This document shows, in pieces, positions 60,249-64,000 of a stretch of DNA of 64,000 bases. The first letter of the stretch is position 1. Each line of letters opens with the position of its first letter. Position numbers and translations under genes: made by a program. The DNA comes from Euleptes europaea. Lineage: Eukaryota; Chordata; Lepidosauria; Squamata; Sphaerodactylidae. The notes beneath the pieces were generated by a model. That model searched no databases. It was given only the letters and a program-made list of their open reading frames with translations, and was not told the DNA's origin. The stretch is from the NCBI RefSeq assembly GCF_029931775.1, contig NC_079322.1:79917326-79981325 (forward strand). Reading direction: 5' to 3'.

Positions 60249-63200
60249 ATTGTCGAAGGCTTTCACGGTCAGAGTTCATTGGTTCTTGTAGGTTATCTGG
60301 GCTGTGTGACCGTGGTCTTGGTATTTTCTTTCCTGATGTTTCGCCAGCAGGTGTGGCTGGCATCTTCAGAGGAGTAACACTGAAGGACAGTGTCTCTTAG
60401 TATCAAGTGTGTAGGAAGAGTAATATATAGTCAGAAGGGGGTTGGGTTTGAGCTGAGTCATTGTCCTGCAAAAAGTATCAAAGGTAATGTGCTAATCATT
60501 GTCCTGTAAGTATCAAGATAATGTGCTAATGAGGGTGTGGTATGTTAATATGGAACCACTGTATCCTGAAGTGATCTGTTAATGTGTGAAATCCAAAGCT
60601 AATCCGCATGGATTAGCCATGCGATTTCACACATTAACAGATCAGGATACAATGGTTCCATATTAACATACCACACCCTCATTAGCACATTTCCGAAAGA
60701 GATTTGCTGCTGAGAGATTTTCCTGACCTCGAAGGGTTACAGATTCGTGTTCCAGCCGTCTCAACGAAAGACCGATGGAATTGAGCTTTTGAAAGATAAT
60801 TATAATGCTTGGAAAAAGAGAATAGAAGTGGCGATGAAGTCGGAAGGTTTAACAAAATACCTTCAAGAAAATCCTCCAACCCCGCCCAGCAACGATTGGC
60901 TCTGGGGGGGATGGAAAAGCACAGGACCTTATCCTGACTAATGTAACTGACTCTGTTCTTTGTGAATTGCGTGATACACAGACAGCTAAAGAAATGATGA
61001 AAATCATTGATGGGATGTTTACCAAGAGGGGTTGGCCCTACTTCTTAGTCTTGAGAAGAAAATTGGACTCTTTTAAAGTACAGAGATGGACAGAATATTA
61101 GAGAGCATATTTACCAACCTAAAGAGTTGCTTGCACAAACTGAGATGGCAGGAATGCCGGTTACTGAAACAGAGAAGTTATGTACCTTGTTTATAAGCTT
61201 GCCGGAATGGTGCATTCCACTTGTTGGGCAACTAGAACGTAAGCCTGATTTAACTTTTAAAGAAGCATGTCATGAAGTTACTATGGAAATTGTGAGAAAG
61301 GGGATGTGGAATGACCAGCCTTTGTCAGAAGAAGTTGCTTACAAACTGACAGTGAGGGACCGCCATGTTGCACAAAGGCCCCCTTCTCCAAATTTTGGAA
61401 CAAAGACGAGTCACGAGGGACGAAGGGAGGGGCTGAGCAGAGCGGGAAATGGTCAATTTGAAAGGAGTCGTTTTGACGCGTGAGCAAGGAGCCCCTCCCC
61501 CCAGATGGGATCAGAAATTCAACAGTTGTTTGTTTTGGCTGTTCCGAAAAAGGCCACAAGGTGTCAGAATGTCCTAACAAGCGTGATTCAGGGCCAGATG
61601 GCCACCGCAAGGATAAGGATTTTTATGAACGAAAATATGATGAGAAGCCCAGACATTTCAACTACTCAATTGGGGGAGGACCCTCTGAAAGCTCATGTTT
61701 TATCCTTGATTCTGGTTCAACTGTGCACATCTCTAACCGAAGAGATTTCTTTTACCACATTAGAATATGTTTTCCCACGAGAGGTCATTACGGGAAATGG
61801 AGCAAGGGTCATTGCAAGGCAAAGAGGTTATGGTTTTTTGATTTGTCAGCTGCAAGATGGTGAGATGTGTGAATTTCCATTGAAAAATGTCATATATACC
61901 TGATTTTTCACATAATGTAGTTTCTTGGAGTAAGCTTGCTGAAGAAGGTTATGAATCTCATTCCAAGGGAACTAGATGTACAATTTCATTGAATGGGAAA
62001 CCTTGTATGATTACTGAACAACGCAATGGGTTACCGATTGTTCAAGAGGAACAAGATGCATTTTCATACAAAAGCCAAGAGGATGAATTGCATGAAGTGT
62101 GTAATGATATTCCCCAAGATGAAGTTAATTTGGGAAAATGCTGTGGAAAAACAGAGTGCTCAACACTATGGCATCGGCGCCTCAGTCATGCCAATCTTCA
62201 AGCGCTTAAGGAGATGGCAAGGGGAAACCTAACCCAAGATTTTGTTTTTAGACTGTGATTCTGAAACTAACTGTGTTTGTTGCATCAGGTCCAAAGCAGT
62301 GAACAGACCTTTTCCAAAGAATAGTGAAAGGAAGACGACAGCTCCACTTCAGCTCATTCATAGTGACTTATGTGGCGCTCTGCCACCAACACTGGGTAAT
62401 TTCAAATATTTCCTTACCCTGATTGATGACTATTCACGTTATATTGTTGTGTATTTGCTTTCTGAGAAATCTCAGGTCTTTGACAAGCTGAGAGAGTATG
62501 CAGCCATTGTGCAGAACAAGTATGGACGGAAGATACAGGTTCTTCGGTCGGATTCAGGTGGGGAGTACATCTCTAAGACAATGCAACAGTTCCTGAAGGA
62601 CGAAGGCATTCAGCATCAAACGACAGTGCCGTATAATCCATCTCAGAACGGTGTAGCAGAGAGATGCAACCGGACGCTAGTTGAAATGGTAAGGTGCATG
62701 CTTAAAGACGCACATCTTCCACACAGCTACTGGGGAGAGGCTGTCATGGCAGCAGCATACACCAGAAATAGATTGCCCACAAAGGCAACAGGGAGAACTC
62801 CTTATGAACTATGGCATGGACATAAGCCAAGTGTGCAGCATCTGCATGTTTTGGCAGCAAGGCCTATGCCCATGTTCCAAACGAGAAACACAGTAAACTA
62901 GATGACACTGCACGAGGGAATTTTTGTTGGCTATTCAGCTAAAAGCAAGGGTTACAGAATAATAGACCCAACCACTAAAAGAATTTCTGTTAGTAGAGCA
63001 GTTTACTTTGATGAGAGCCAAGCCCCGCCAGCTTCAGAGGGGGATAAGGCTGAAGTAAATAGCTAACTCAAATACCCTGGTGACATCTGCCCCAGAGAGG
63101 AAGAAGCTGAGGAGCCTGTGGGGAACCCAGAAGAGGAAGAGGGCACAGATTTCCATCCAGAGGGGGATGCTGAACCAGAAGTGCCTGATGAACAGGAGGA

Positions 63201-63854
63201 GACCACAGAGCCTGCGATGAGGAGATCTGAACACACAAACAGAGGTGTGCCACCGCTGAGATTCTCCTACCTCGCAAGAACGGCGGAAGAATTCGAACCA
63301 ACTTGATAGAGTGAGTCAAGTTACACCGAGAGGGGGTGTTGGAAACCGGGCTCTCCCTAACGGTGTCACTTGCCTCCACACTCAAAGGGGGGGGGGAACT
63401 GACCAGATAGTCAGATAGATAGATGGGAGGTTGTTAGCAGTTGAACCTCTCCCCTCATTTCCTGCCCTTTGATGTTTAGAGCTATATTGTCAGGGACAAT
63501 ATCCTCTTCTCTCTCTTCCCTTTCACCCTTCTTCGATGCAAGTCGCATAGAGCTGGGCTCTTCGTGAGCTCAGGCCTTCCCACTCCAAAGATGGAGTGGA
63601 AGGCAGGTAACTTCTATATCTAAGGAATTAGCTAGATAGATTAGGATAGGGGACCCTGTATGTCCTTTCCTATCCAAAGAGTATTTCCACAATAAATGTA
63701 TTTAGTTTGAATAGAGCAAACAACTGCTCTCTCTTTATTTTCATACACGCACGCATGAGTCAGCTCCCGCTGTTTGCTAAGCTTAAGGCACTCTGCTAAA
63801 TATTAGGAATACGCAACTATGCACATTCCAAAATGGATAACTTACAAGAACCAA
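60249..63854. mobile_element. Penelope-type fold-back element split by a copia fossil
   Basis: The left end ATTGTCGAAGGCTTTCACGG ... TTGGTTCTTGTAGG equals the inverse of the right end of the copy at 27771. An inner palindrome at 60520-60691 (GTGGTATGTTAATATGGAAC and inverse) follows. The far end GGATAACTTACAAGAACCAA stands at 63835-63854, past the copia LTR. CAACGCTGATT (60238-60248) and CAATGCTGATT (63855-63865) flank the whole, as an 11-base target duplication with one difference. Confidence 0.6.
60692..63800 (+). mobile_element. Ty1/copia-type LTR retrotransposon fossil
   Basis: Parts recognised in order: Gag-like region (about 60740-61480), CCHC zinc knuckle (CFGCSEKGHKVSECP, about 61530), protease motif LDSGSTVHIS (about 61710), GAG-pre-integrase region (LWHRRLSHANLQALK, about 62170), integrase core (about 62290-62880; IHSDLCGAL, LRSDSGGEYIS, NGVAERCNRTL), an acidic stretch, a purine tract, and a 3' LTR (63337 to about 63800, starting TGTTGG). 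A matching 5' LTR was not recognised. The element is broken, with several breaks. It cannot be dated from an LTR pair; decay looks moderate. Ty1/copia elements are uncommon in vertebrates but known in squamates. Confidence 0.85.
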
Positions 63855-64000
63855 CAATGCTGATTGTTCAGCATCTCTTGAGCTGACCTCAGACCCAGAG
63901 CTGATTTCCATGGTCTACATGTCCCCCCTTCGTTGCCAAAGGCCATGGTGGGCCTGGGTTTCACCCCGGGGCCCCCCCTCACCTGATCCCACTCCCCACC

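Noticed and set aside
63940-64000. A possible exon end on the minus strand (GGGATCAG before GTGAGG) at the window edge
   Set aside because: Too short to judge, with most of it outside the window.

Overview
This is a vertebrate genomic window, most likely from a squamate reptile (lizard or gecko; the species cannot be read from the sequence). The evidence is the interspersed repeat set: CR1 and L2-like LINEs, tRNA-derived SINEs, a 5S-rRNA-derived SINE, Penelope-like fold-back elements, hAT-like MITEs and a Ty1/copia-type LTR fossil. Split genes with GT/AG introns, CpG islands and AATAAA signals agree with this. The window is GC-rich and full of mononucleotide runs.

Four orthologues of human 7q36.1 genes lie in the expected order and orientation. 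The 3' part of AGAP3 (+, seven exons, 9467-22583, poly(A) signal 23176) meets GBX1 tail to tail (-, two exons, 25567-33220). Next come ASB10 (-, five exons, 39499-48571) and the 3' part of an IQCA1L/IQCA1-type AAA protein gene (-, four exons, 54807-58078). All splice phases were followed by eye and agree, giving reading frames of 422 residues (AGAP3, partial), 420 (ASB10) and 202 (IQCA1L, partial). The exception is GBX1 exon 2, where the acidic/Ser/Gly-rich half and the homeobox half are in different frames across G/C runs. From memory, human 2q37 carries the matching order AGAP1-GBX2-ASB18-IQCA1, so the block looks like one half of an ancient duplicated segment.

Layout: 1-9466 holds repeats (a 3.2 kb CR1 at 3935-7115) and probably upstream AGAP3 intron sequence. 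9467-23200 is the AGAP3 3' half; its introns carry about ten short AT-rich islands dense in TAATTA-type homeodomain sites inside GC-rich DNA, candidate enhancers of the adjacent GBX1. 23200-25450 is a short intergenic gap with a CR1. 25450-35200 is GBX1 with a repeat-filled 6.6 kb intron and a CpG island over exon 1. 35200-39498 is repeat-rich spacer. 39499-48571 is ASB10. 48600-54800 is a spacer with copia LTR pieces, L2, a hAT MITE and a GC-rich block. 54807-58078 is IQCA1L. 58550-64000 is a SINE, then a Penelope-type palindrome split by a copia fossil.

Functionally the four genes are not a pathway. AGAP3 is an ArfGAP, GBX1 a neural homeobox transcription factor, ASB10 a SOCS-box ubiquitin-ligase adaptor and IQCA1L a ciliary (dynein-regulatory-complex type) AAA protein. 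Their linkage probably reflects shared regulatory DNA around GBX1 and old synteny.
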